A stretch of DNA of 23,371 nt, taken from the NCBI GenBank assembly GCA_050692915.1, contig JBOGVU010000038.1, positions 1 through 23,371 on the forward strand, read 5' to 3'. Under the pieces are notes generated by a model. That model saw only the letters and a program-made list of their open reading frames with translations. It made no database searches and was not told the origin of the DNA. This DNA comes from CALAEC01 sp050692915 (GTDB lineage Bacteria; Actinomycetota; UBA4738; CALAEC01). The translations under genes and the position numbers were made by a program. This document shows positions 14,026 to 21,394 of the stretch, piece after piece; within the stretch, counting starts at the first letter, position 1; the number at the start of each line of letters is the position of its first letter.

Positions 14026-15741
14026 ATGGCGGACCGGGCCTCCGTCCGGGTGGTCGAGCTACGAGTGCTTGAGGGGCCGAACCTCTACTTCACCCGGCCC
14101 GCCATCAAGCTGACGGTGTCGGTGCCCGGATGGCTCGCGGCGAGTGAGGCCCGGGCGGCGCAGATCGCCCGGCGGATCCGGGTACCCGGCCGCGCTCGCC
14201 CCGGCGCTCCCAGGAGCGAGGAGCGGCGGCGGTTCGTGGCCCGAGTGGCGGCCCACGTCACCAGGTCGCTGGCCGACGCCGCCGGCATCCGCATCGGCGT
14301 GCGCACCAGGCGTGGCCATGACCCCGAGCACATCGTGGTGGCCTACCCGTGGCGTCGGCGCACCGCGGCTGAAGCCCTGGCGCGAGAAGTGGCCGATCTG
14401 CTCGGGTCCTTGCTCCGGGCCCGCCGGCCGTTCCGGATCCTGCTGGCGGAGCGGGCCGCTCGGCTTGCCGCGGTCGAGCCGGGCCCCGGTCCGTCCGTGG
14501 CGGACCCTCACATCCCGGTGGTTACCGTGACCGGGACGAACGGCAAGACGAGCACGGTTCGCCTCCTGGCTCATCTCGCAGCCGCGGCCGGGCGAAGGGT
14601 CGCGTATACGTCCACGGACGGCGTGTACGTCGACGGCTCGCTCGTCGAGGAGGGTGACTACTCGGGGCCGAGCGGCGCGGAGATGGCCCTGGCCCAGCCC
14701 GGCGTCGAGGTCGCCGTTCTCGAGGTGGCCCGGGGCGGGATCCTGCTGAAGGGCATCGGTACCGCGCACGCCGACGTGGCCGTGGTCACGAACGTGTCGG
14801 CCGACCACCTGGGGCTCCACGGGATCTTCACCCTCGACCAGCTCGCGGAGGTGAAGGCCTCCATCACCCGCGTCGTCCGTCCTGATGGGTGGTGCGTGCT
14901 CAACGCCGACGACCCCAGGGTCCTGGCCATGCGCCGGACCGCCCGGGGACGGCCGTTCCTGTTCTCGATGGACCCCGACCACCCGGCGCTCCGGTCGGTC
15001 CTCGCGGAAGGCGGCCGGGCCATGGCCCCGATCGACGGTTGGATGGCCCTGCTGCGACCGGGATCCTCGATCGATCCGCTTATCAGGCTGGAGGATGTAC
15101 CGGCCACCCTGGCCGGCATCTCCAGCGACCACGTCCAGAACGCCATGGCCGCGACGGCGGCGGCGTTGGGCATCGGTCTTCCTCGGGAAGACGTCGTGCG
15201 GGGGCTAGGGACGTTCGTCCTCGACCCCGAGCGCAACCCCGGCCGGGCCAACCTGTTCGAGGTGGACGGTCGGGTCGTGGTGATCGACTACGCCCACAAC
15301 GAGGCCGGCATGCAGGGGCTCGTGCAGATCTGCAGGGGCCTCCGGCCCCTCGGCGCGACCGTGTGGATCGCGTTCGGGTCGGCGGGCGACCGGAGCGACG
15401 AGATCATGCACGCGGTGGGCTACGAGGCCGCCCGGGGCGCGGATCGGGTGGCCGTGGTGGAGCTGCCCCGGTACCTGCGGGGCCGCGACCCAGGTGAGGT
15501 GGTGGAGCGCCTCCGTGCCGGGGCCGTGGACGGGGGGGCCTCGGAGGTGCCCGATTTCCCCGACGAGGTGGCTGGCCTTCGGTGGATGCTGAAGCAGTCC
15601 CGGGAGGACGATGTGGTGGCCATCACCGCCCTGGGCCAGCGGTCGGAGCTCTTCGATCTGCTGCGGGGTCTCGGCGCCCTTGCCGTGGGACCGGCTCGGT
15701 GCCGGCAGCTGGTCCGCCGGGCCCGGGGCGCGCGGGGCTAG
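14026..15741 (+). CDS. Cyanophycin-synthetase-like Mur ligase lacking the ATP-grasp domain
   Basis: A 571-residue ATP-dependent amino-acid ligase related to CphA but with a different domain set. Residues 8-150 resemble a shortened CphA N domain (VVELRVLEGPNLYFTRPAIKL against RILETQVFRGPNFWSYDPCIRL in the full CphA of this window, then a helical pair). Residues 163-560 form a Mur-ligase domain: P-loop TGTNGKTST (169-177), EVARGGILLKGIG, NVSADHLGL, LNADDP, SSDHVQNAMAA and VIDYAHNEAGM. These are the motifs of the CphA C-terminal half, not of MurC-F or FolC. The roughly 300-residue ATP-grasp domain that adds backbone Asp is absent, with no remnant and no frame disruption. It could attach an amino acid to an aspartate side chain of a preformed polymer or to another acceptor. 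The gene stands alone and ends in a CTAG shared with the exonuclease stop. Confidence 0.85.
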   Translation: MADRASVRVVELRVLEGPNLYFTRPAIKLTVSVPGWLAASEARAAQIARRIRVPGRARPGAPRSEERRRFVARVAAHVTRSLADAAGIRIGVRTRRGHDPEHIVVAYPWRRRTAAEALAREVADLLGSLLRARRPFRILLAERAARLAAVEPGPGPSVADPHIPVVTVTGTNGKTSTVRLLAHLAAAAGRRVAYTSTDGVYVDGSLVEEGDYSGPSGAEMALAQPGVEVAVLEVARGGILLKGIGTAHADVAVVTNVSADHLGLHGIFTLDQLAEVKASITRVVRPDGWCVLNADDPRVLAMRRTARGRPFLFSMDPDHPALRSVLAEGGRAMAPIDGWMALLRPGSSIDPLIRLEDVPATLAGISSDHVQNAMAATAAALGIGLPREDVVRGLGTFVLDPERNPGRANLFEVDGRVVVIDYAHNEAGMQGLVQICRGLRPLGATVWIAFGSAGDRSDEIMHAVGYEAARGADRVAVVELPRYLRGRDPGEVVERLRAGAVDGGASEVPDFPDEVAGLRWMLKQSREDDVVAITALGQRSELFDLLRGLGALAVGPARCRQLVRRARGARG

Positions 15742-16625
15742 CCGTCGAGGGCCCCCCGGAGCCGACCCACCGGCCCGGTCAGGCCCCACCGCTCGGCCAG
15801 CTCGCCGAGGCGGCCGTCGTCGCGCTCGCCCGGCTCCAGCTCCAGCTCGAGGTCCTCCCGGATCGGCACGACCTCGCGCATCGCCTCCAGGTAATCGGCC
15901 GCCTCCCGGATCCGGGCCTTCAGGGCGGGGGAGCCCCGCAGGGGCCCGGTCCGGGCCCGCTCGGCACGGGCGTCCTCCTCCATGGCCTCCAGCGAGGGGT
16001 ATGTCAGGATCAGGGCCCGGGCGGTCTTCTCCCCGACGCCGCGGACGCCCGGCAACTCGTCCGAGGGATCCCCGCGAAGGATGGCGAAGTCCCCGTATCG
16101 GCCGGCCGGCACGCCGTACTTCGCCTCCACCCCGGCCTCGTCGAGGACCTCGAGCTCGGAGACCCCTCGCTTGGTGAACAGTACCCGCACGCCGGGATCG
16201 CGCACGCACTGGATCAGGTCGCGGTCCCCGGTGACGATGTCGATCCGGTCCCGCCGCCCGGCCCCCGCGCAGAGCGTCCCGATGGCGTCCTCGGCCTCCC
16301 ACCCCGGGGCCGAGGCCACCGTCATGCCCGTGGCGGGCAGGATCTCGAGCAGCACGTCGAACTGCTCGGGCAGCCCCTCGGGGTCCACCGCCCGCGTCGC
16401 CTTGTAGCCATCGTAGGAGGCCACCCGCGGGGCGGGGCGCCAGTCGTCGTCGAAACAGTGCACGACCTCGTCCGGGCCCCGGTCGCGGACCAGGCGGGCG
16501 CACATGTCGAGGTACCCGTGGAGCGCGTTCACCGGCTTCCCCTGTGGATCGGTGATCGTGGCCGGGAGCGCGAAGAACGCCCGGTACATCAGGCTGGAGG
16601 TGTCCAGGAGCAGTCGGTGGGTCAC
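15738..16625 (-). CDS. Stand-alone 5'-3' exonuclease (PolA 5' nuclease domain family)
   Basis: A 295-residue FEN-like nuclease corresponding to the N-terminal domain of DNA polymerase I, without polymerase. Metal-binding acidic residues appear in order: D8 (LLLDTSSLMYRAFF), the FDDDWRP block (58-64), E111 and D113 (PGWEAEDAIG), D134 and D136 (VTGDRDLIQ), and D187 in RGDPSDELPGVRGVGEKTA, which also starts the helix-hairpin-helix. YKATR (74-78) is the usual substrate-contact motif. The length matches short stand-alone versions. GTG 16625 has no Shine-Dalgarno; a CATAAT element 10 nt upstream suggests a very short or absent leader. A likely role is RNA-primer or flap removal in replication and repair, as inferred from the family. 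Confidence 0.9.
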   Translation of the reverse strand: MTHRLLLDTSSLMYRAFFALPATITDPQGKPVNALHGYLDMCARLVRDRGPDEVVHCFDDDWRPAPRVASYDGYKATRAVDPEGLPEQFDVLLEILPATGMTVASAPGWEAEDAIGTLCAGAGRRDRIDIVTGDRDLIQCVRDPGVRVLFTKRGVSELEVLDEAGVEAKYGVPAGRYGDFAILRGDPSDELPGVRGVGEKTARALILTYPSLEAMEEDARAERARTGPLRGSPALKARIREAADYLEAMREVVPIREDLELELEPGERDDGRLGELAERWGLTGPVGRLRGALDG

Positions 16626-16635
16626 GACGACGACG

Positions 16636-16643
16636 ATTATGCT
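16636..16643. promoter_or_regulatory. Overlapping divergent -10 elements between exonuclease and msrB
   Basis: Only 25 bases separate the two start codons. The plus strand carries TATGCT (16638-16643), 7 nt before the msrB ATG 16651. The minus strand carries CATAAT (16641-16636), 10 nt before GTG 16625. The two boxes share four bases, so the two polymerases should exclude one another. The minus-strand box is off consensus at its first base. Confidence 0.4.
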
Positions 16644-16650
16644 TGAAGAG

Positions 16651-17049
16651 ATGGAGCGCGAGGTGGCCAGGCCCGAGGAGGAGTGGCGCCGGAAGCTGAC
16701 CCCGGAGCAGTACCGCGTCCTCCGGGAGCAGGGGACGGAGCCGCCGTTCAGCCACGAGTACGCGGTCACCAAGGACCACGGCAGATTCCGGTGCGCGGCC
16801 TGCGGGGCGGAGCTGTTCAGCTCGGAGGCGAAGTTCGACTCCGGCACGGGCTGGCCCAGCTTCACGGAGCCCGCCGTGGCCGAGGCGGTGGAGCTTCGGG
16901 AGGACCGCTCCCACGGCATGGTCCGGACCGAGGTCGTGTGCCGTCGGTGCGGCAGCCACCTCGGCCACGTGTTCGACGACGGCCCGGGTCCTACCGGGCT
17001 CCGGTACTGCATCAACGGCGTGTGCCTGGTCCTGGATCGGGAAGCGTGA
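16651..17049 (+). CDS. msrB: Peptide-methionine (R)-S-oxide reductase MsrB
   Basis: A 132-residue cytosolic repair enzyme that reduces methionine-R-sulfoxide in proteins. Zinc knuckles are C48-x2-C51 (RCAACG) and C97-x2-C100 (VCRRCGSHLGHVF). The catalytic Cys is C120 in GLRYCING, and GTGWPSF (65-71) is the substrate pocket. Two variations are visible. Position 66 is Thr where many MsrBs have a resolving Cys (GCGWPSF). The usual NSASL after the catalytic Cys is NGVCL, adding a new cysteine at 125. ATG 16651 fits a leaderless start; an in-frame ATG at 16639 would add four residues and cannot be excluded. The stop overlaps the next gene's start (GTGA), so msrB and the CBS-citrate synthase form one operon. 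Confidence 0.93.
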   Translation: MEREVARPEEEWRRKLTPEQYRVLREQGTEPPFSHEYAVTKDHGRFRCAACGAELFSSEAKFDSGTGWPSFTEPAVAEAVELREDRSHGMVRTEVVCRRCGSHLGHVFDDGPGPTGLRYCINGVCLVLDREA

Positions 17050-18581
17050 GCGCCGGCGCACGCGGGCCGGTGACCACCGTGGCCGACCTCATGAGCAGCC
17101 CGGTGATCACCGCCGTGTCGGACGAGACCGTGGCCGCTGCCGCGGCTCGCATGATGGAGGCGGGAGTGGGCTCGGTCCTGGTCGTCGAGGGCGATCGACC
17201 TGTAGGCATCCTCACCGAGCGAGACCTGATCCGTCTGGCCGCCGACCCCACGCCCTCGTCCGAGGCCCGGTTGTCGGACTGGGCCACGCCGGACCCCGAC
17301 ACGATCCCCCCGGACGAGGACCCCTCGGACGCCATGGAGCGGATGGAGCGCCGGGGGTACCGGCACCTCCCGGTGGTCGAGGACGGCCGGCTGGTCGGCG
17401 TGGTGTCGCTCCGGGACCTGGTCCGGGTGGCCAGGATCCAGCCGGTGGACCGACCCGCAGCGGAAGTCCCGCCGGGGCTCGAGGGCGTGGCGGTGGCGGA
17501 GACGACCGTGGGGGACGTCCGGGGCCGGGAGGGCTTCTTCCACTACCGGCAGTACAGCGCCCCTGAGCTGGCCGCCGAGCGAGACTTCGAGGACGTGTGG
17601 CACCTCCTTTTCGAGGGCGACCTGCCCGACCGGGCCGCCCGCCGGGCGTTCCTCGACGAGGTGCGGCCGCTGCGGGCCATCCCCGACGAGGTCGTGCCGG
17701 TCCTCCCCGAGATCGCCGGGGCCGGGGAGCGGTTCGATCCCCTCGACGCCCTCCGGGCCGCCTACTCCGTCCTGTCCCTGGGGTTCCGCCCGTGGCTGGA
17801 CGTCGACGCCGCGGAGCTCCGGTCCCAGGCTGTGCGCACCTGCGCGGTGTTCCCCACGCTCACCGCCGCCCTGTACCGGCTGCGGAACGGGGAGAAGCCG
17901 GTCGAGCCCCACGAGGACCTCGGCCACGCCGCCAACTACCTGTACATGATGAGCGGCGAGGTCCCCGCCGAGGAGCACGCCCGGGCGCTGGAGCAGTACC
18001 TGGTCCTGACGATCGACCACGGCTTCAACGCCTCCACGTTCGCGGCCCGGGTCATCACGTCCACAGGGGCGGATCTCGGCTCGGCCGTGGTCGGCGCCCT
18101 CGGCGCCCTGTCCGGCCCGCTCCACGGCGGTGCGCCCAGTCGGGCCCTCGACATGCTGGACGAGATCGGCACGCCGGCCCGGGCGGAGGGATGGCTGCGC
18201 GACGCCGTGGGATCCGGGAAGCGGCTCATGGGCTTCGGCCACCGGGTGTACCGGACCGACGACCCTCGGTCGGTGATGCTCCGGGAGGTAGCCGAGCGCC
18301 TGGACGGCGAACGGGTTGCGTTCGCCCGCGAGGTCGAGATCAAGGCCGTCGAGGTCCTCCGTGAGCTGAAGCCGGGCCGGGAGCTGTACCCAAACGTCGA
18401 GTTCTACGCCGGGATCGTCATGGACCTCATCGGCATGCCGCGGGAGCTGTTCACGCCGACGTTCGCCTGCAGCCGCGTGGTCGGCTGGTGCGCCCACGTG
18501 ATGGAGCAGGCCGCCGACAACCGGCTGATCCGCGCCCGGTACGTGGGGCCGGAGCCCCCGCAGCCGGTCCCGGACGCCTAG
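17046..18581 (+). CDS. Citrate synthase family protein with N-terminal CBS-domain pair
   Basis: A 511-residue fusion. Residues 10-132 hold two CBS motifs (VADLMSSPVITAVSDETV ... VGSVLVVEGDRPVGILTERDL; then SDWATPDPDTI ... LPVVEDGRLVGVVSLRDL), an adenosyl-nucleotide-binding Bateman module. Residues about 145-500 are a citrate/2-methylcitrate synthase domain that condenses acetyl- or propionyl-CoA with oxaloacetate. Substrate and catalytic histidines are present: H325 (IDHGFNAST), H360 (GPLHGGA) and H399 (GFGHRVY). The catalytic Asp of classical enzymes is Glu here (E452 in NVEFYAG), a change I also recall in actinobacterial CitA-type paralogues. GTG 17046 overlaps the msrB stop. The fusion suggests activity gated by adenylate energy charge (inference). 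The stop codon shares CTAG with the convergent cphA stop. Confidence 0.9.
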   Translation: MSAGARGPVTTVADLMSSPVITAVSDETVAAAAARMMEAGVGSVLVVEGDRPVGILTERDLIRLAADPTPSSEARLSDWATPDPDTIPPDEDPSDAMERMERRGYRHLPVVEDGRLVGVVSLRDLVRVARIQPVDRPAAEVPPGLEGVAVAETTVGDVRGREGFFHYRQYSAPELAAERDFEDVWHLLFEGDLPDRAARRAFLDEVRPLRAIPDEVVPVLPEIAGAGERFDPLDALRAAYSVLSLGFRPWLDVDAAELRSQAVRTCAVFPTLTAALYRLRNGEKPVEPHEDLGHAANYLYMMSGEVPAEEHARALEQYLVLTIDHGFNASTFAARVITSTGADLGSAVVGALGALSGPLHGGAPSRALDMLDEIGTPARAEGWLRDAVGSGKRLMGFGHRVYRTDDPRSVMLREVAERLDGERVAFAREVEIKAVEVLRELKPGRELYPNVEFYAGIVMDLIGMPRELFTPTFACSRVVGWCAHVMEQAADNRLIRARYVGPEPPQPVPDA

Positions 18582-21394
18582 CCCCCGAGCTCGGGGATCG
18601 CCACGACCGTCCGGCCGTCACGATCGCCGGCCCGCCGGCCGTTGGTGATCCGCCGCGACTCGAGCTCGCCGAGAGCCTCCTGGGCGTGGTCCACGCACAC
18701 GACCACGAGGTCACCGGGCCGGCTCCGGTCGAGGGCCCTCCGGACCGCCTCGCGCTCGTCGAGCACGATCTCCGCGCTGCCGGCCCTGGCGCCCTCGCGC
18801 ATGGCCTCCTGAACGCCCTCCATGACCAGGTCGGCGGTCTCCCCGCGCTTCCGGCCCCTGGTCCCTTCGTCCTCGCGGATCACGATGTCGTCGAAGTAGC
18901 GGGCCGCCACCCGGCCGAGCGCCCGCATGTCCTCGTCGCGACGGTCGCCCGGCGTGGCTATCACGGCCACCCGGAGGTTCGCCGACCACGAGGCCGCGCC
19001 CGTGGCGCCCGGTCCCGTGGGCGCCGACGAGGTCACCCGCTCGACGAACTCGCCCACCGCCTCGAGCCCGTGGGCGTTGTGGGCGTAGTCGATCACGACC
19101 TTCATCCCGTTCACCTCGACGAGGTTGAGCCGCCCGGGCGCCTGGAAGATCGAGGTGGTGAAGGTCCGGAGGCCCTGCCGGATGTCGTGAAGGTGCGCGC
19201 CGGCTGCGTGCGCAGCGGCCGCGGCGGCCATGGCGTTCTGCACCATCATCCGGGCCCGCCCCTCGAACGTGGCCGGCAGGAGTTGGGTGTGGGCGATCGG
19301 CAGTGTCCGCCGCCCCTCCCGGATGGCGATGCGCTCCCCTCGCTCGTCGCGGTCGAGCACCACGGCCTTGCGGCCCCGGCGGACCCACCGCTCCACCAGC
19401 GGGTTGGACTCCTGCATCGTGAACAGGATCACCGAGCCCGAGCAGTGCCGCCGCATCTCGGCGACCAGCGGGTCGTCGGCGTTCAGCACGGCCGCGCCGG
19501 TCCTGGGGACGGCCTCAACCACCACCCGCTTCACCTCCGCGAGCGCCTCCAGCGAGTCGATCTCCTTCAGCCCGAGGTGGTCGCCGGTGACGTTCAGCAC
19601 CACGGCCACGTCGTTCCGCCCGTAGCCCAGCCCCTCCCGGAGGATCCCCCCGCGGGCCACCTCGAACACGGCGAAGTCGACGCGCGGGTTCTGGAGCACC
19701 TTCTGGGCCGACTTCGGCCCGCTGGCGTCGACCTTCCGCACCAGCCGCTCATCGATGTAGATCCCGTCGGTCGTGGTCATGCCGACCCTCCGACCCATCC
19801 GCGTGAAGATATGGGAGATCATCCGCACGGTCGTTGTCTTGCCGTTCGAGCCGGTCACCGCGACGATCGGGATCCTGGAGGGCTCCCCCGGCGGGAACAG
19901 CAGGTCCACCACGGGCTTGGCCACGTACTGGGCCTCGCCCTCCGTGGGATGGGTGTGCATCCGGAAGCCGGGGGCCGCGTTCACCTCGATGATGGCCCCG
20001 CCGGTCTCCCGGACCGGCTGGGAGATGTCCGGGGTCAGGAAGTCGATACCGGCCACATCGAGGCCGACCACCCGGGCCGCCTCCTCGGCGATCTCGACGT
20101 TCTCCTCATGGGCCTCCCACGTCCGGTCGATCGAGATCCCACCGGTCGACATGTTGCCGGTCTCGGCGAGCTTCACCATCTCTCCGTCCGGGGGCACGTC
20201 TTCCAGCCCGTACCCCTGCTTGCGTACCAGCTCCTCCGCGGCCCGGTCCACCTTGATCCGGGTGAGCACCTTCTCGTGCCCGATCCCCCGGCGAGGGTCC
20301 TGGTTCGTGATCTCCACGAGCTCGTGGACCGTGTGCCGGCCGTCGCCGGTCACGTGGGCCGGTAACCGCTGGGCCACGGCCACCATGTGCCCCCCCACGA
20401 CCAGGACGCGGTAGTCGTTCCCGTCGACGAAGGACTCCACCACCACGAGCCCCCGTTGCGATTCGCCCGCGGCACGGTCGAACGCCGCGCGCACGGCCGC
20501 CTGGTCCCGGAGCTCGAGGCCCACACCCCGGCCGTGGTTCCCGTCGAGAGGCTTGGTGACGACGGGGAAGCCGATCCGCCCCGCGGCGGACACGGCGTCC
20601 TGCGCACTGCGCACGATCTCGGACCTCGGCACGGGCAGGCCGGCCGCGGCCAGGAGCCGGTTCGTGAGGTTCTTGTCCGAGGCGATGTCCACGGCCAGGG
20701 CCGGCGTGTTCGAGGTCATGGTGGCCCGGATGCGGCGCTGGTACCGACCCTGGCCCAGCTGAACCAGGGACTGTTCGTTCAGCCGGATGAAAGGGATGTC
20801 GCGGCCCACGGCCTCGTCCACGAGGGCCTGGGTGGACGGCCCGAATGCCCGCCGCTCCGCCAGGAGGATGAGGGCCTCGAGCTCCGCCAGGAAGTCGAAG
20901 GCCGCGTCCGCCTCCACCAGGTGGTTGACGAGGCGAACCGCCAGCTTCCCCGCCTCCAGCCCGACCCGTTCCTCGCCGTAGCCGTAGATCACGTTGTAGG
21001 TGCCGGGCTCGACCGCCCCCCGGGTCTTCCCCCGGTACACGTGCGCGCCCGTCTCCCGCTGAAGCGCGATGGCCACGTGTTCGGCAACGTGCCCCAGCCA
21101 GGTGCCGTCCTCGAGACGCTCCACGAAGCCCCCCGGCCGACCCAGGGAGCACGAGTGATCGCGGAGGCCGGGCAGGAGGTCGAGCAACGCCTCGTTGAAC
21201 CCAGCCAGCGAGTGCGACGGCCAGTGCTCCAGGGAGCCGAGGTCGACGAACAGGCGGATGCAGGGGTCGTAGGACCAGAAGTTCGGTCCCCGGAACACCT
21301 GCGTCTCCAGGATCCGGAGGTCGGGCCGGGGCGCGGGCTTTTCGGAGACCGGCTCCCGGCGTACGCGCTCCCGGTCGGCCCTGCTCCGGGTCAC
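18578..21394 (-). CDS. cphA: Cyanophycin synthetase CphA
   Basis: A 938-residue enzyme making cyanophycin, a poly-aspartate backbone with arginine on each side chain, by ATP-dependent ligation in the cytosol. All three domains are present. The N domain (about 25-195) includes ETQVFRGPNFWSYDP and HVAEH (102-106). The ATP-grasp domain (about 200-500) includes SDKNLTNRLL, VVTKPLDGNHGRGV, LPAHVTGDGRHTV, NQDPRRGIGHE and GAIIEVNAAPGFRMH. The Mur-ligase domain (about 508-930) includes GSNGKTTT (515-522), EVARGGILREGLG, NVTGDHLGLK and VVIDYAHNAHG. GTG 21394 overlaps the cphB stop (GTGA), with GGAGG 7 nt before it, so the two are translated together. The extreme N-terminus (about 20 charged residues) looks unstructured. 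Length is close to that of known CphA proteins, and all domain landmarks are intact. Confidence 0.95.
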   Translation of the reverse strand: MTRSRADRERVRREPVSEKPAPRPDLRILETQVFRGPNFWSYDPCIRLFVDLGSLEHWPSHSLAGFNEALLDLLPGLRDHSCSLGRPGGFVERLEDGTWLGHVAEHVAIALQRETGAHVYRGKTRGAVEPGTYNVIYGYGEERVGLEAGKLAVRLVNHLVEADAAFDFLAELEALILLAERRAFGPSTQALVDEAVGRDIPFIRLNEQSLVQLGQGRYQRRIRATMTSNTPALAVDIASDKNLTNRLLAAAGLPVPRSEIVRSAQDAVSAAGRIGFPVVTKPLDGNHGRGVGLELRDQAAVRAAFDRAAGESQRGLVVVESFVDGNDYRVLVVGGHMVAVAQRLPAHVTGDGRHTVHELVEITNQDPRRGIGHEKVLTRIKVDRAAEELVRKQGYGLEDVPPDGEMVKLAETGNMSTGGISIDRTWEAHEENVEIAEEAARVVGLDVAGIDFLTPDISQPVRETGGAIIEVNAAPGFRMHTHPTEGEAQYVAKPVVDLLFPPGEPSRIPIVAVTGSNGKTTTVRMISHIFTRMGRRVGMTTTDGIYIDERLVRKVDASGPKSAQKVLQNPRVDFAVFEVARGGILREGLGYGRNDVAVVLNVTGDHLGLKEIDSLEALAEVKRVVVEAVPRTGAAVLNADDPLVAEMRRHCSGSVILFTMQESNPLVERWVRRGRKAVVLDRDERGERIAIREGRRTLPIAHTQLLPATFEGRARMMVQNAMAAAAAAHAAGAHLHDIRQGLRTFTTSIFQAPGRLNLVEVNGMKVVIDYAHNAHGLEAVGEFVERVTSSAPTGPGATGAASWSANLRVAVIATPGDRRDEDMRALGRVAARYFDDIVIREDEGTRGRKRGETADLVMEGVQEAMREGARAGSAEIVLDEREAVRRALDRSRPGDLVVVCVDHAQEALGELESRRITNGRRAGDRDGRTVVAIPELGG

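Noticed and set aside
14026..15741. The short ligase as MurE, MurT or FolC, or as a broken cphA
   Set aside because: Its Mur motifs and N-terminal segment match CphA more closely than other Mur ligases. The frame is uninterrupted across the join, so it is not a decaying copy.
15742..17040. Exonuclease as the 5' part of a split DNA polymerase I
   Set aside because: No polymerase domain follows and the stop is clean. Stand-alone 5' nucleases of this size are normal in Actinobacteria.
16626..18497. Long open minus-strand frame continuing upstream of the exonuclease, opposite msrB and the CBS-citrate synthase
   Set aside because: The antisense stretch has no recognisable motif and reflects the scarcity of stops at high GC. 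The plus-strand genes there have clear families.
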